64,000 nt of DNA, from contig NZ_CP107785.1 of NCBI RefSeq assembly GCF_036345915.1, forward strand, positions 4,154,001 to 4,218,000. The letters are read 5' to 3'. Below the pieces are notes generated by a model, which was not told where the DNA came from, ran no database searches, and was given only the letters and a program-made list of their open reading frames with translations. Source of the stretch: Nocardia sp. NBC_00565. Lineage in GTDB: Bacteria > Actinomycetota > Actinomycetes > Mycobacteriales > Mycobacteriaceae. The translations under genes were made by a program, and so were the position numbers. This document shows positions 37,217 to 46,652 of the stretch, one piece after another; position 1 is the stretch's first letter; the number at the start of each line of letters is the position of its first letter.

Positions 37217-38719
37217 CTACGCCGTCGCGGCCGTGCCGCTGTATCGCTGGGAGAACTCGTGCTCCAGTGATTCGAGGGTGCGCCCCTTCGTCTCTGGCAG
37301 GCACCGGCGCACGAACACCAGGGCTGCGCAGCCGAAGGCGAAGAAGATGAAGAACGTCGGCGAGATGCCGAACCAGTTGACCAGCTGCAGGAAGAAGAAG
37401 CCGACCAGGAAGTTCACCATCCACAGCAGGAAACCTGCCGCGCCGAAGGCGAATCCGCGAATCTTGGCCGGGAAGATCTCCGAGAGCATGAGCCAGGTCA
37501 CCGGGGAGGTGGCGCCCTGCTGGAAGGCCAGGAAGGTAACCGTCAGTGAGAGCACGATGCAGGCGCGGCCCAGCCCCGGCGGCAGCGCCATCGAGACGAC
37601 GCCGATCAGCAGTAGCGCGACGGCGGTTCCAGCAACGCCCGCGGTGAGCATCGGCCTGCGGCCGATCTTGCCGAGCAGCCAGATACCGACGAAGGTAGCG
37701 GCGACCGAGATCACGCCGTTGGCGATATTCGCGGTCAACGCCGCCTGCTTATCGAAGCCGGATTCCTCGAGAATCTGGGTGCCGTAATACATGATCGTGT
37801 TGACGCCGCTGATCTGCTGCACGATGGCGATACCACAGCCGAGCAGGAACACTCGTCGAATCCAAGGCATATCGCGCAGCACACGCCAGGTCACCTTGGT
37901 GCTGCGGCGGTCCTCGGCGACAGCCTGCGTGATCTCCTCGGCCTCGGCCTCGGCGTCGGCCGGTTCCCGGACGTCATAGAGCACCTGCAGCATTTCGGCG
38001 GTGCGGTGGTGTCTGGCCAGCCAGCGCGGACTTTCCGGCATCACCAGCATCCCGAACCACAACACCACCGCGGGCAGCGTGGCGATCACCAGCATGTAGC
38101 GCCAAATGTGGTGGTCATCGGACAGATTCGCGATGATCGCGTTGAAGGTGAAGGCCAGCAACTGACCGGACACGATCATTAGCTCGTTCTGCGTGACCAA
38201 CCGACCTCGGCGCGCGGCGGGCGACATCTCCGCCAGATAAGTCGGCACCGTCACCGACGCCCCGCCGACCGCCAGGCCGAGCAGGAACCGGAAGCCGACC
38301 ATGACCGCAGTGCTGGGCGCGAAGACACAGCCGAGGGTGGCGACGAAGAAGATCACCGCGAGCAGCAGGATCGTCCGGCGGCGCCCCTGCCGGTCCGACA
38401 ACCGACCACCCGCGATCGCACCCATCGCGGCGCCGAAGATCAGCGAACTGGCGACCAGCGACTCGGTGAACGGGGTGAGATTGAGCTGATCGGGTTCGGC
38501 CATATACGGCAGCGCGCCGTTGATCACGCCGGTGTCGTACCCGAACAGCAGGCCACCGAAGGTCGAGATGATGGTGACCAGCCGCAGGTTGACCCGTGGT
38601 GGTCGGCGCGAGGCCCGCCGCTTGAGCGCGGCGATGGATGGGCGTGTGGTCGGCGGTGCCGGATCGGACGAATCGTCCGAGTTCGGACCCTGTGAATTCT
38701 GATAAGACGTGCTAGTCAT
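37217..38719 (-). CDS. iolT: MFS sugar-porter family myo-inositol transporter
   Basis: The 500-residue product has 12 helices and the sugar-porter signatures FGYDTGVINGALPY, GRLSDRQGRRR, RFLLGLAVGGASVTVPTYLAEM, QQISGVNTIMYYG and the PETKG motif (CLPETKGRTLE). Its position beside the GntR regulator and facing the iol operon, plus the resemblance to IolT, points to myo-inositol uptake. An ATG at 38719 is preferred over one 51 bp upstream. An inverted repeat 120 bp upstream may be the operator. Confidence 0.85.
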   Translation of the reverse strand: MTSTSYQNSQGPNSDDSSDPAPPTTRPSIAALKRRASRRPPRVNLRLVTIISTFGGLLFGYDTGVINGALPYMAEPDQLNLTPFTESLVASSLIFGAAMGAIAGGRLSDRQGRRRTILLLAVIFFVATLGCVFAPSTAVMVGFRFLLGLAVGGASVTVPTYLAEMSPAARRGRLVTQNELMIVSGQLLAFTFNAIIANLSDDHHIWRYMLVIATLPAVVLWFGMLVMPESPRWLARHHRTAEMLQVLYDVREPADAEAEAEEITQAVAEDRRSTKVTWRVLRDMPWIRRVFLLGCGIAIVQQISGVNTIMYYGTQILEESGFDKQAALTANIANGVISVAATFVGIWLLGKIGRRPMLTAGVAGTAVALLLIGVVSMALPPGLGRACIVLSLTVTFLAFQQGATSPVTWLMLSEIFPAKIRGFAFGAAGFLLWMVNFLVGFFFLQLVNWFGISPTFFIFFAFGCAALVFVRRCLPETKGRTLESLEHEFSQRYSGTAATA

Positions 38720-38839
38720 GCCGGGGCCTTTCCCCACCCGGGCTGCACAGACCGGCGTGGTACTGACCATACGGCGCCATCATTGTGACGCAGCTCTCAG
38801 TGATTGATGCCGACGAAATTAGCATGCCTTGAATATGTA

Positions 38840-38857
38840 TGTCCATATGTTCGGACA
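38840..38857. promoter_or_regulatory. Inverted repeat upstream of iolT
   Basis: TGTCC and GGACA arms are separated by 8 bases, 121 bp before the iolT ATG. The half-site resembles part of the site in the iolC promoter (TGTCCTGACA). It is a candidate operator of the GntR regulator. Confidence 0.4.
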
Positions 38858-38916
38858 AATAAGTCGAAAGATCCAATAGGCCGAGCGTAGACAGATTCAG
38901 GTCAGCGCAGACGGAG

Positions 38917-39651
38917 TCACTGCCGAACCGTGGTATCGAAGAAGTGCCGCGAAGCCCGATACACATGCCGCCCCAGCTCGACAGGCCGCCCGGAGTCGTC
39001 GAAGGCGACGCGCTGCATGGTCAGCAACGGCGCGTTGGGGCGCTCGTCGAGCAACTGCGCCTCGGCCCTGGTGGCGCTCCGCGCACCGATTCGCTGGCGG
39101 GCGAGCGCGATGTGAACCCCCTTGGCGCGCAGGCATTCATAGAATCCTCGAGCCTCGAGCTGATCGGGCGCGGGCGCGAACTCGGCGGGCACGTAGTTGG
39201 TCATGATCGCCAACGGCTCACTGCCCGCGCGCCGCAACCGACGGAAAGTCACGAACCGGGAGTCGGCGGGCACCCCGAGCTCGGCGGCGATATCGGCGTC
39301 GGGGGATCCGAGCTGGTAGTCGAGCAGTTCGGTGGTCGGTTCCTGTCCGGCGCTGATCAGGTCGTCGTAGAGGCTGGTGAGCTCGACCGGGCGATGCACC
39401 TGGTTCTGCACCACCTGAGTTCCGACTCCGCGCCGACGTGTCAGCAGGCCCTTGTCGACCAAAGCCTGAATCGCCTGACGTGCGGTCGGCCGCGAGAGGT
39501 TGAGGCGTTTGGCGAGATCCAACTCGTTCTCGATGCGGTCACCGGGCGTGAGCCGACCTTCCAGGATGGAGTTCTCGATCGCTTGTGCCAGTTGGAAATA
39601 CAGCGGCACAGGGCTGGACCGATCGATGGCGATATCCAACAGTGCGGGCAT
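38917..39651 (-). CDS. GntR-family (HutC/UTRA) regulator of the inositol locus
   Basis: The N-terminal winged helix shows VPLYFQLAQAIENSILEGRLTPGDRIENELDLAKRLNLSRPTARQAI. The C-terminal UTRA ligand domain has LTMQRVAFDDSGRPVELGRHVYRASRH. The start is the ATG at 39651, giving 244 residues. It is divergent from iolC and precedes the iolT transporter on the same strand. The expected role is repression of the iol genes until an inositol catabolite binds, as described for IolR. The IolR name is likely but not certain. Confidence 0.85.
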   Translation of the reverse strand: MPALLDIAIDRSSPVPLYFQLAQAIENSILEGRLTPGDRIENELDLAKRLNLSRPTARQAIQALVDKGLLTRRRGVGTQVVQNQVHRPVELTSLYDDLISAGQEPTTELLDYQLGSPDADIAAELGVPADSRFVTFRRLRRAGSEPLAIMTNYVPAEFAPAPDQLEARGFYECLRAKGVHIALARQRIGARSATRAEAQLLDERPNAPLLTMQRVAFDDSGRPVELGRHVYRASRHFFDTTVRQ

Positions 39652-39748
39652 CGAAGCTCCTCGAGGCGGACAAGGCGACAGTGACGCGCCACTGCTCTCA
39701 CTGTAGTACAGCCGACCATTTGCTAGTCCTACTGTCATTAAGTCAGAA

Positions 39749-39758
39749 TGTCCTGACA
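39749..39758 (+). promoter_or_regulatory. Candidate IolR-type operator in the GntR-iolC intergenic region
   Basis: TGTCCTGACA matches the consensus KGWCHTRACA that I recall for Corynebacterium glutamicum IolR. It lies in a larger GTCAG/CTGAC inverted repeat (39742-39757), with a further TTGACAAATG block at 39764-39773. All are in the 190-bp divergent promoter. The identification of the regulator is inferred. Confidence 0.5.
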
Positions 39759-39840
39759 AAGTATTGACAAATGTGTATGACCCAGAGCACAGTCGGAGCA
39801 GGCGGCAACGCTGACTCCCCACACCCGTCTGGAGTGAACC

Positions 39841-40800
39841 GTGACAGATCAGTTCGAGGTGGTGTCGACCGGCCGAATCGGCGTCGACATCTATCCTCTC
39901 CAATCCGGCCTAGGCCTGGAGGACGTCGAGACCTTCGGCAAATTCCTCGGCGGCAGCGCCGCCAATGTCGCGGTCGCGGCCGCGCGGCTGGGTCGGCGCA
40001 CGGCATTGTGGTCGGCCGTCGGCGAGGATCCCTTCGGCCGGTTCGCTCGCCGCGAACTGGCTCGGCTCGGCGTCGCGGATGACCTGGTGGCGACCAACGA
40101 TCGCTACCCGACTCCGGTGACATTCTGTGAGATATTCCCGCCTGATCACTTCCCGCTCTACTTCTATCGTGAGCCGAGCGCGCCCGACCTACAGATCACC
40201 CCGGGCCAGGTCGACCCCGACATCATCGGCAGTGCGCGAGTCTGGTGGGCCACCGTCACCGGGCTGTCCCAAGAACCTTCGCGCGCAGCACATTTCGCGG
40301 CATGGGAGGTCCGGGCTCGCAGGCCGCTGACGGTCCTCGACCTCGACTACCGGCCGATGTTCTGGGCCGATGAGAACTCCGCGAGCGAGCAGGTGCGACG
40401 GGCGTTGACCCAGGTCACCGTGGCGGTCGGCAACCAAGAGGAATGCCGCATCGCCGTCGGCGAGACCGACCCGCATCGCGCCGCCGACGCGCTGCTCGAC
40501 CTCGGCGTCGAGCTGGCCATCGTCAAACAGGGGCCCGACGGGGTGCTGGGCAAGACCCGTTCCGAATCGGTGCTGGTCCCGCCCGTCCCGGTCGAGGTGC
40601 GCAACGGCCTCGGCGCGGGCGACGCGTTCGGCGGCAGTCTGTGCGACGGACTGCTCGCCGGCGCAGACCTGGAGACGATCCTGCGTCGGGCGAACGCTGC
40701 CGGCGCCATCGTCGCATCCCGGCTCGAATGCTCCACCGCCATGCCCATCCGCGACGAGATCGATGCCGCGCTCGCGCTGTCACTCACCGGAAAGGCTTGA
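39841..40800 (+). CDS. iolC: 5-dehydro-2-deoxygluconokinase IolC
   Basis: IolC is a PfkB-family kinase that phosphorylates 5-dehydro-2-deoxygluconate in myo-inositol catabolism. The 319-residue product has the first PfkB signature LGGSAANVAVAAARLGRRTALW and the second, NGLGAGDAFGGSLCDGLL, with the catalytic Asp in GAGD. It is the first gene of the operon, starting at the GTG 39841. Confidence 0.93.
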   Translation: MTDQFEVVSTGRIGVDIYPLQSGLGLEDVETFGKFLGGSAANVAVAAARLGRRTALWSAVGEDPFGRFARRELARLGVADDLVATNDRYPTPVTFCEIFPPDHFPLYFYREPSAPDLQITPGQVDPDIIGSARVWWATVTGLSQEPSRAAHFAAWEVRARRPLTVLDLDYRPMFWADENSASEQVRRALTQVTVAVGNQEECRIAVGETDPHRAADALLDLGVELAIVKQGPDGVLGKTRSESVLVPPVPVEVRNGLGAGDAFGGSLCDGLLAGADLETILRRANAAGAIVASRLECSTAMPIRDEIDAALALSLTGKA

Positions 40801-40802
40801 CC

Positions 40803-41726
40803 ATGACCGAAACCATTGCGATCACCCCGCGATCGACGTCTCTGGCCGTCGGGTCCTACACCGAGCTGACCGAGTTGCGTGCGGCCGATCCCGGCGCCAT
40901 CGCCCGTGCGTTCGCGACCCGGACCCGGCGCGAACTGGTGCGTGGCGACGGCAGGCTGATGATCGTCGCCGCCGATCACCCGGCGCGCGGTGCGCTGTCG
41001 GCCTCGGGCGACCCCTTCGCTATGAACAGTCGCAAGGATCTGCTGGACCGGCTCGTCACAGCACTGCACCGGCCGGGTGTGGACGGTGTACTCGGCACCG
41101 CCGACATCATCGAGGATCTGCTGCTGCTCGGAGCACTCGAGGACAAGGTGGTCTTCAGCTCGCTGAACCGCGGCGGCCTCGCGGGCGCGGACTTCGAAAT
41201 CGACGACCGGATGACCGCGTACACACCGCGGGCCACCGCGGCGGCAGGTCTCAACGGCGCGAAGATGCTCAACCGGTTCGATCTCACCGACCATGGCACG
41301 CTATCGATGATGACCGCCAGCGCTGCGGCCATCGATGAACTGGCCGGGCTCGGGCTGATCGCGATGCTGGAGCCGTTCATGTCGCATCGCCCGGATGGTC
41401 CGGGCACCAGGGTCGTCAACGACCTGTCACCGGACGCGGTGATCAAGAGCATCCATATCGCCCAGGGTCTGGGTTCCACCTCTGCCTACACCTGGCTGAA
41501 GCTGCCGGTGGTCGAGGAGATGGAACGCGTCATGGACGCCACTACCCTGCCCACGCTGCTGCTCGGCGGCGATCCGCAAACCGCGCCCGAGGAAACCTAT
41601 GCGCGCTGGGCGAAAGCCCTTGCGCTGCCTGGAGTCCGGGGGCTCATTGTCGGCCGGACACTGCTCTATCCGCCCGACGGTGATATCGCCGGGGCCGTCG
41701 ACACCGCCGTGTCGTTGGTGCGGTGA
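40803..41726 (+). CDS. Cgl0159-family (beta/alpha)8 aldolase-like protein
   Basis: The 307-residue product is a TIM-barrel relative of class I aldolases. It has MIVAADHPARGAL, STSAYTWLKLPVV and GVRGLIVGRTLLYP. In actinobacterial iol loci this gene replaces the IolJ aldolase, and the predicted reaction is cleavage of 2-deoxy-5-keto-gluconate 6-phosphate to malonate semialdehyde and DHAP. The catalytic Lys is likely in TWLKLP. It lies 2 bp after iolC and overlaps iolB (GTGA). Confidence 0.85.
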   Translation: MTETIAITPRSTSLAVGSYTELTELRAADPGAIARAFATRTRRELVRGDGRLMIVAADHPARGALSASGDPFAMNSRKDLLDRLVTALHRPGVDGVLGTADIIEDLLLLGALEDKVVFSSLNRGGLAGADFEIDDRMTAYTPRATAAAGLNGAKMLNRFDLTDHGTLSMMTASAAAIDELAGLGLIAMLEPFMSHRPDGPGTRVVNDLSPDAVIKSIHIAQGLGSTSAYTWLKLPVVEEMERVMDATTLPTLLLGGDPQTAPEETYARWAKALALPGVRGLIVGRTLLYPPDGDIAGAVDTAVSLVR

Positions 41727-42625
41727 CCACTGTGCACAGCAAGCACTACATCCCCGCGGGCAGCGCCCATCCGCCCTATTCCGTCGCGCTCACCCCGGAG
41801 TCGGCGGGCTGGGATCACTGCAGCCTGCACGTCATCGAACTGGCCCCGGGGCAGTCGCACCGCACGCACAGCGGCCTCGACGAGCTCGTGATCGTCCCGC
41901 TGTCCGGTTCGGCCACCGTGGCCAGCGGTGGCGAATCGTGCGAATTATCCGGGCGGGACAGCGTTTTCGATGGCCCCACCGACTTCGCCTATGTCGGGCG
42001 TGACAGCTCGCTCACCGTGACGACCGCGACCGGTGGACGCTTCGCTCTGGGTGGTGCGCGCGCCGAACGGAAACTGCCCTTCCGCTATGTGCCCGCCGCC
42101 GATATCGCGCTGGAGCTGCGCGGCGCGGGCAACTGCAGCAGGCAGGTGCACAACTTCGCGACCGCCGACACCTTCGAGGCCGATTCGATCATCGCCTGCG
42201 AGGTGATCACTCCGGGCGGGAACTGGTCGTCGTATCCGGCGCACAAGCACGACGAACTCTCCGAAACCGAAACCCCGCTCGAGGAGATCTACTACTTCGA
42301 ATTCGCCTGCGGTGCAGATGATCCCGACACTCAAGCACCAGCGGGATTCGGCTACCACCGGGTGTACGGGACCACGGAGCGGCCCATCGACGTGCTCGAG
42401 GAGGTCCGCGGCGGCGATGTGGTGCTGGTGCCGCACGGTTACCACGGCCCGTCCATCGCCGCGCCCGGTTACCACATGTATTACCTGAACATCATGGCGG
42501 GCCCGGGACCGGAGCGGGCCTGGCGGATCTGCGACGACCCGGCCCACACCTGGGTGCGCGGCACCTGGGCCGAGATGCCGATCGATCCGCGACTTCCCAT
42601 GGGCACGAAGGAGACTCGACGATGA
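41723..42625 (+). CDS. iolB: 5-deoxy-glucuronate isomerase IolB
   Basis: IolB is a cupin-fold isomerase converting 5-deoxy-glucuronate to 5-dehydro-2-deoxygluconate. The product has two cupin halves. The second has SSYPAHKHDE, EEIYYFEFA, YHRVYGT and the C-terminal VLVPHGYHGPSIAAPGYHMYYLNIMAGP, with the metal-binding His/Glu residues of the family. The 300-residue length is usual. It is coupled to both neighbours by 4-base overlaps. Confidence 0.95.
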   Translation: MTTVHSKHYIPAGSAHPPYSVALTPESAGWDHCSLHVIELAPGQSHRTHSGLDELVIVPLSGSATVASGGESCELSGRDSVFDGPTDFAYVGRDSSLTVTTATGGRFALGGARAERKLPFRYVPAADIALELRGAGNCSRQVHNFATADTFEADSIIACEVITPGGNWSSYPAHKHDELSETETPLEEIYYFEFACGADDPDTQAPAGFGYHRVYGTTERPIDVLEEVRGGDVVLVPHGYHGPSIAAPGYHMYYLNIMAGPGPERAWRICDDPAHTWVRGTWAEMPIDPRLPMGTKETRR

Positions 42626-44607
42626 GTCCGATCAATACCACCGGGGGACGCGCCCCGAACACCGAGGACACGGCGCGGCTCACGGTATCCCAGGCCGTCG
42701 TGCGGTTCCTGGCCAACCAGTACGTCGAACGCGACGGCGTGCGGCACAAGTTCTTCGCGGGCTGCTTCGGCATCTTCGGACACGGTAATGTCGCGGGCCT
42801 CGGCCAGGCCCTGCTGCAGGACGAGGTGAGCGCCCTCGAGTCGGGCCACGAGCCGACGCTGCCCTACGTGCTGGGGCGCAACGAACAGGCAATGGTGCAC
42901 ACCGCCGTCGGCTACGCGCGCATGACCGACCGGCTGCGCGCCTGGGCCGTCACCGCGAGCGTCGGTCCCGGATCGACGAATATGCTCACCGGCGCCGCGC
43001 TGGCCACCATCAACCGACTGCCGGTACTGCTGCTGCCCTCGGACACCTTCGCGACTCGGGTCAGTGCACCGGTGCTGCAGGAGCTGGAGCTGCCGTGCGC
43101 CGGTGATGTCACCGTCAACGACGCGTTCAAACCACTCTCACGCTACTTCGACCGGGTGTGGCGACCCGAACAACTCGCCTCGGCGCTACTCGGGGCGATG
43201 CGGGTGCTCACCGATCCGGCGGAAACCGGTGCCGCGACGGTCGCTATCCCCCAGGATGTCCAGGCCGAGGCATACGATTTCCCGGAATCGCTATTCGCAC
43301 CGCGCACTTGGCATGTGGCACGCCCCGTGCCGGAACGCTCGGTCATCGAGCGGGCAGCCCGGATCATCGCCTCGGCGCGGCGCCCGCTGATCATCGCGGG
43401 CGGCGGCGTGATCTATTCCGATGCCTCGGCCGCGCTCGCGGAATTCTGTGCGACCACCGGTATTCCGGTGGGACAGAGCCAGGCGGGCAAGGGCGCGCTG
43501 GCCTTCGACCATCCGCAGTCGGTCGGCGCGATCGGGTCCACCGGCACCACCGCCGCGAACGCGCTCGCCGCCGACGCCGACGTGGTGATCGGCATCGGCA
43601 CCCGCTACAGCGATTTCACCACCGCCTCGCGCACCGCGTTCAACAATCCGGACCTGCGCTTCGTCAATATCAATGTGGCAGTACTGGATTCGGTGAAGAT
43701 GTCCGGACTTTCGGTCGTCGCCGACGCGCGCGAGGCGCTGACCGCGCTCACCAGCGAGCTCGCGACATACCGGGTTTCGGCAGAGTACGCCACGCGGATC
43801 ACCGAACTGCGAACCGAGTGGGAAGCCACCACAGACGCGGCCTTCGCCGAATCGATGTCAGGAGTCAACATCGCCGACGGCGCACCGGCGCTCACCCAGA
43901 ACGCGGTGATCGGGTTGGTGAATTCGCTGTCGGAGCCACGGGACGTGGTGGTCTGCGCGGCCGGTTCGATGCCCGGTGACCTGCACAAGCTATGGCGCAC
44001 CCGCGACCGCAAGGGCTATCACGTCGAGTACGGCTACTCGTGCATGGGCTACGAGATCGCGGGCGGTGTCGGCGCGGCCATGGCCTGCCCGGACCGCGAT
44101 GTCATCGTGATGGTCGGCGACGGCAGCTACTTGATGATGGCCACCGAACTGGTCACCGCCGTCCAGGAGAACCTGAAACTGATCGTGGTCCTGGTGCAGA
44201 ACCACGGCTTCGCGTCCATCGGCTCGCTGTCGCAGGCACTGGGCTCGCAGCGATTCGGGACGAACTACCGCTTCCGCGACGACACAGGGCGACTCGCCGG
44301 TGACGTACTTCCGGTCGATCTCGCCGCGAATGCCGCCAGTCTCGGCGTGGACGTATTGCGCGCCCGCACGGCCGACGAGTTCGCCACCGCACTGAAGACC
44401 GCCAAGGCCGCCGACCACACGACCGTGATCCACGTCGAGACCGACCCGAAAATAGCTGCGCCCGATAGCAATTCGTGGTGGGACGTGCCCGTCGCAGAAA
44501 CCTCCACCCTGGACTCCACCCGCGCCGCGCGGGCCGTCTACGACGGCTGGAAACAGATTCAGCGCCCCCTCATCCGACCGACCGAAATCGAAGGAGACCC
44601 CAAATGA
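42622..44607 (+). CDS. iolD: 3D-(3,5/4)-trihydroxycyclohexane-1,2-dione hydrolase IolD
   Basis: IolD is a ThDP enzyme that hydrolyses the ring of diketo-inositol. The 661-residue product begins with an N-terminal PYR-type domain containing GCFGIFGHGNVAGLGQAL and RNEQAMVHTAVGYARM. The central domain has IIAGGGV. The C-terminal domain has the ThDP signature GDGSYLMMATELVTAVQENLKLIVVLVQNHGF (GDG-x(n)-N). It overlaps iolB and the downstream TIM-barrel gene by four bases each. Confidence 0.95.
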   Translation: MSPINTTGGRAPNTEDTARLTVSQAVVRFLANQYVERDGVRHKFFAGCFGIFGHGNVAGLGQALLQDEVSALESGHEPTLPYVLGRNEQAMVHTAVGYARMTDRLRAWAVTASVGPGSTNMLTGAALATINRLPVLLLPSDTFATRVSAPVLQELELPCAGDVTVNDAFKPLSRYFDRVWRPEQLASALLGAMRVLTDPAETGAATVAIPQDVQAEAYDFPESLFAPRTWHVARPVPERSVIERAARIIASARRPLIIAGGGVIYSDASAALAEFCATTGIPVGQSQAGKGALAFDHPQSVGAIGSTGTTAANALAADADVVIGIGTRYSDFTTASRTAFNNPDLRFVNINVAVLDSVKMSGLSVVADAREALTALTSELATYRVSAEYATRITELRTEWEATTDAAFAESMSGVNIADGAPALTQNAVIGLVNSLSEPRDVVVCAAGSMPGDLHKLWRTRDRKGYHVEYGYSCMGYEIAGGVGAAMACPDRDVIVMVGDGSYLMMATELVTAVQENLKLIVVLVQNHGFASIGSLSQALGSQRFGTNYRFRDDTGRLAGDVLPVDLAANAASLGVDVLRARTADEFATALKTAKAADHTTVIHVETDPKIAAPDSNSWWDVPVAETSTLDSTRAARAVYDGWKQIQRPLIRPTEIEGDPK

Positions 44608-45563
44608 ATTCAGCTTCGGACAGCGATTCGACGAGGGGCGGTGACCGGGTGACGGGCGGGCCCGTTATCCGCGTCGGGTCCGCACCCGATTCCTGGGGCG
44701 TGTGGTTCCCAGACGACCCCAACCAGGTCAGCCCGACCCAGTTCCTCGATGAGGTGAGCGCGGCAGGGTATCAGTGGATCGAACTGGGGCCCTATGGCTT
44801 TCTGCCCACTGATCCGGCGGAGCTGCGCGATGCGCTCGACGCGCGCGGGCTCTCGCTGTCGGCGGGCACCGTCTTCGAACACCTCCATCGACCAAATTCC
44901 TGGACCGATGTGTGGGACCAGGTCGCCGATGTCGCCGCGTTGACCGCCGCGGTCGGCGGCCGCCACGTGGTGGTCATTCCGGAGATGTGGCGCGATCCCA
45001 CCACCGGTGCGGTGCTCGAGGATCGTGAGCTGAATCTCGAAGCGTGGCAACGCAAAACAAGCGAAGTCGACCGGCTCGGCAAGGCCATGTTCGAGCAGTA
45101 CGGGGTGAAACTGCAGTACCACCCCCATGCCGACAGCCACGTCGGCACCCAGACCGAGGTCTTGCGGTTCCTCGCCGACACCGATCCTGAACACGTCACC
45201 CTGTGTCTGGACACCGGTCACATCGCCTACTGCGGCGGCGACAATATCGCGATCATCTGCGCCCATCCGGAGCGGATCGGCTATCTGCACCTCAAGCAGG
45301 TCGACCCGACGGTGATCGCCAAGGTCGAGGCCGAGGACCTGCCGTTCGGCGAGGCCGTCAAGCTCGGCGCGATGATCGAACCACCGCTGGGTATTCCAGA
45401 ACTGCCGAGCCTGCTGGCCGAGATCCAGAACCTCAACGTGGACATCTACGCGATCGTCGAGCAGGACCTCTACCCCTGCGCCACCGACGTCCCGCTCCCC
45501 ATCGCCCAGCGCACCCGGAGCTACCTGGGCGGCTGCGGTATTCCTTCCGTCCGATTCCGCTGA
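44604..45563 (+). CDS. IolE/IolI-type sugar-phosphate isomerase/epimerase family TIM barrel
   Basis: The 319-residue product has the AP-endonuclease-2 fold signature: GSAPDSWGVWFP, VVVIPEMWRD, YHPHADSHVGTQTE, LCLDTGHIAYCGGD, and a C-terminal EQD motif. These supply His, Glu and Asp metal ligands. Its place between iolD and iolG makes inosose dehydratase (IolE) or inosose isomerase the likely activity. I cannot choose between them. AAGGAG precedes the ATG at 44604. Confidence 0.8.
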   Translation: MNSASDSDSTRGGDRVTGGPVIRVGSAPDSWGVWFPDDPNQVSPTQFLDEVSAAGYQWIELGPYGFLPTDPAELRDALDARGLSLSAGTVFEHLHRPNSWTDVWDQVADVAALTAAVGGRHVVVIPEMWRDPTTGAVLEDRELNLEAWQRKTSEVDRLGKAMFEQYGVKLQYHPHADSHVGTQTEVLRFLADTDPEHVTLCLDTGHIAYCGGDNIAIICAHPERIGYLHLKQVDPTVIAKVEAEDLPFGEAVKLGAMIEPPLGIPELPSLLAEIQNLNVDIYAIVEQDLYPCATDVPLPIAQRTRSYLGGCGIPSVRFR

Positions 45564-45581
45564 AGCGCAAAGGAACTCGTC

Positions 45582-46652
45582 ATGGCTACTTCGAAGAATG
45601 CTGAGCTGCGCGTCGCGGTGATCGGTGTCGGGTTGATGGGCGCCGATCATGTCGCCCGGTTGACCGACCGGATCAGCGGCGCGCAGGTCACCGTCATCAG
45701 CGACTACTCCCCCGCCCGGGCCGCCGAGGTCGCCGCCGGTGCGCCCGGTGCCCGCGTGGTGGACAACGCGCTGGACGCCATCGCCGACCCCGACGTCGAC
45801 GCCGTCCTGCTGGCCACTCCCGGGCCCGCCCACGCCGAGCAATTACACGCCTGTCTCGACGTGGCCAAGCCGGTGTTGTGCGAGAAACCGATGACCACCG
45901 ATGTGCATTCGTCGCTGGAGTTGGTGCGACGCGAACAGTCGTTGGGCCGCAAGCTGATCCAGGTCGGCTTCATGCGCCGGTTCGATCCGGAGTACCGGCA
46001 GTTGAAGCAGGCCATCGACGCCGGTGACTTCGGCGCACCGCTGCTGCTGCACTGCGCACACCGCAATCCGGCCGTGCCCGTGGGCTTCGACAGCGCCATG
46101 ATGGTGCGCGATTCCCTGGTGCACGAGGTCGATTCGGCCCGATTCCTACTCGGCGAGGAGATCACCGCCATCACGGTGCACACGCCGACCTCGAACAGCC
46201 AGGCCCCGGCGGGGCTGCGGGATCCGCAACTGACCCTGTTCGAGACCGAGAGCGGCAGGCTGGTCACGGCGGAGGTCTTCGTCACCACCGGTGTCGGCTA
46301 CGAGGTACGCACCGAACTGGTCGGCGAAAAAGGCAGTGCCACTATCGGATCGGACGTCGGCCTGGTCCGCAAGAACTCGAATGGAACGTGGGGAGGGCGG
46401 ATCACCGCCAACTTCAAGGAGCGTTTCGCCGAGGCGTACGACGAGGAGCTGCGCGCCTGGGTCGCGGCCGTTCGGCGCGGCTTCGCCGACGGCGGCGACG
46501 TTTTCATAGCCGGTCCCGGCAGCTGGGACGGCTATGCGGCGACCGCCGTCTGCGAGGCGGGCGTGCGCGCATTGGAGTCCGGTCAGCGGGTGGCGGTGGA
46601 GCTCGCCGACCAGGCCGCCCCGGTACACGACGACATGGAGGCGCGGCTGTGA
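45582..46652 (+). CDS. iolG: Inositol 2-dehydrogenase IolG
   Basis: This Gfo/Idh/MocA-family enzyme oxidises myo-inositol to scyllo-inosose with NAD. The 356-residue product has the Rossmann motif VIGVGLMGADH, the catalytic Lys in CEKPM, QVGFMRRFDPEY and the HEVDSARFLLGE motif with the Asp-His pair. The downstream iolH start overlaps its stop (GTGA). Confidence 0.92.
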   Translation: MATSKNAELRVAVIGVGLMGADHVARLTDRISGAQVTVISDYSPARAAEVAAGAPGARVVDNALDAIADPDVDAVLLATPGPAHAEQLHACLDVAKPVLCEKPMTTDVHSSLELVRREQSLGRKLIQVGFMRRFDPEYRQLKQAIDAGDFGAPLLLHCAHRNPAVPVGFDSAMMVRDSLVHEVDSARFLLGEEITAITVHTPTSNSQAPAGLRDPQLTLFETESGRLVTAEVFVTTGVGYEVRTELVGEKGSATIGSDVGLVRKNSNGTWGGRITANFKERFAEAYDEELRAWVAAVRRGFADGGDVFIAGPGSWDGYAATAVCEAGVRALESGQRVAVELADQAAPVHDDMEARL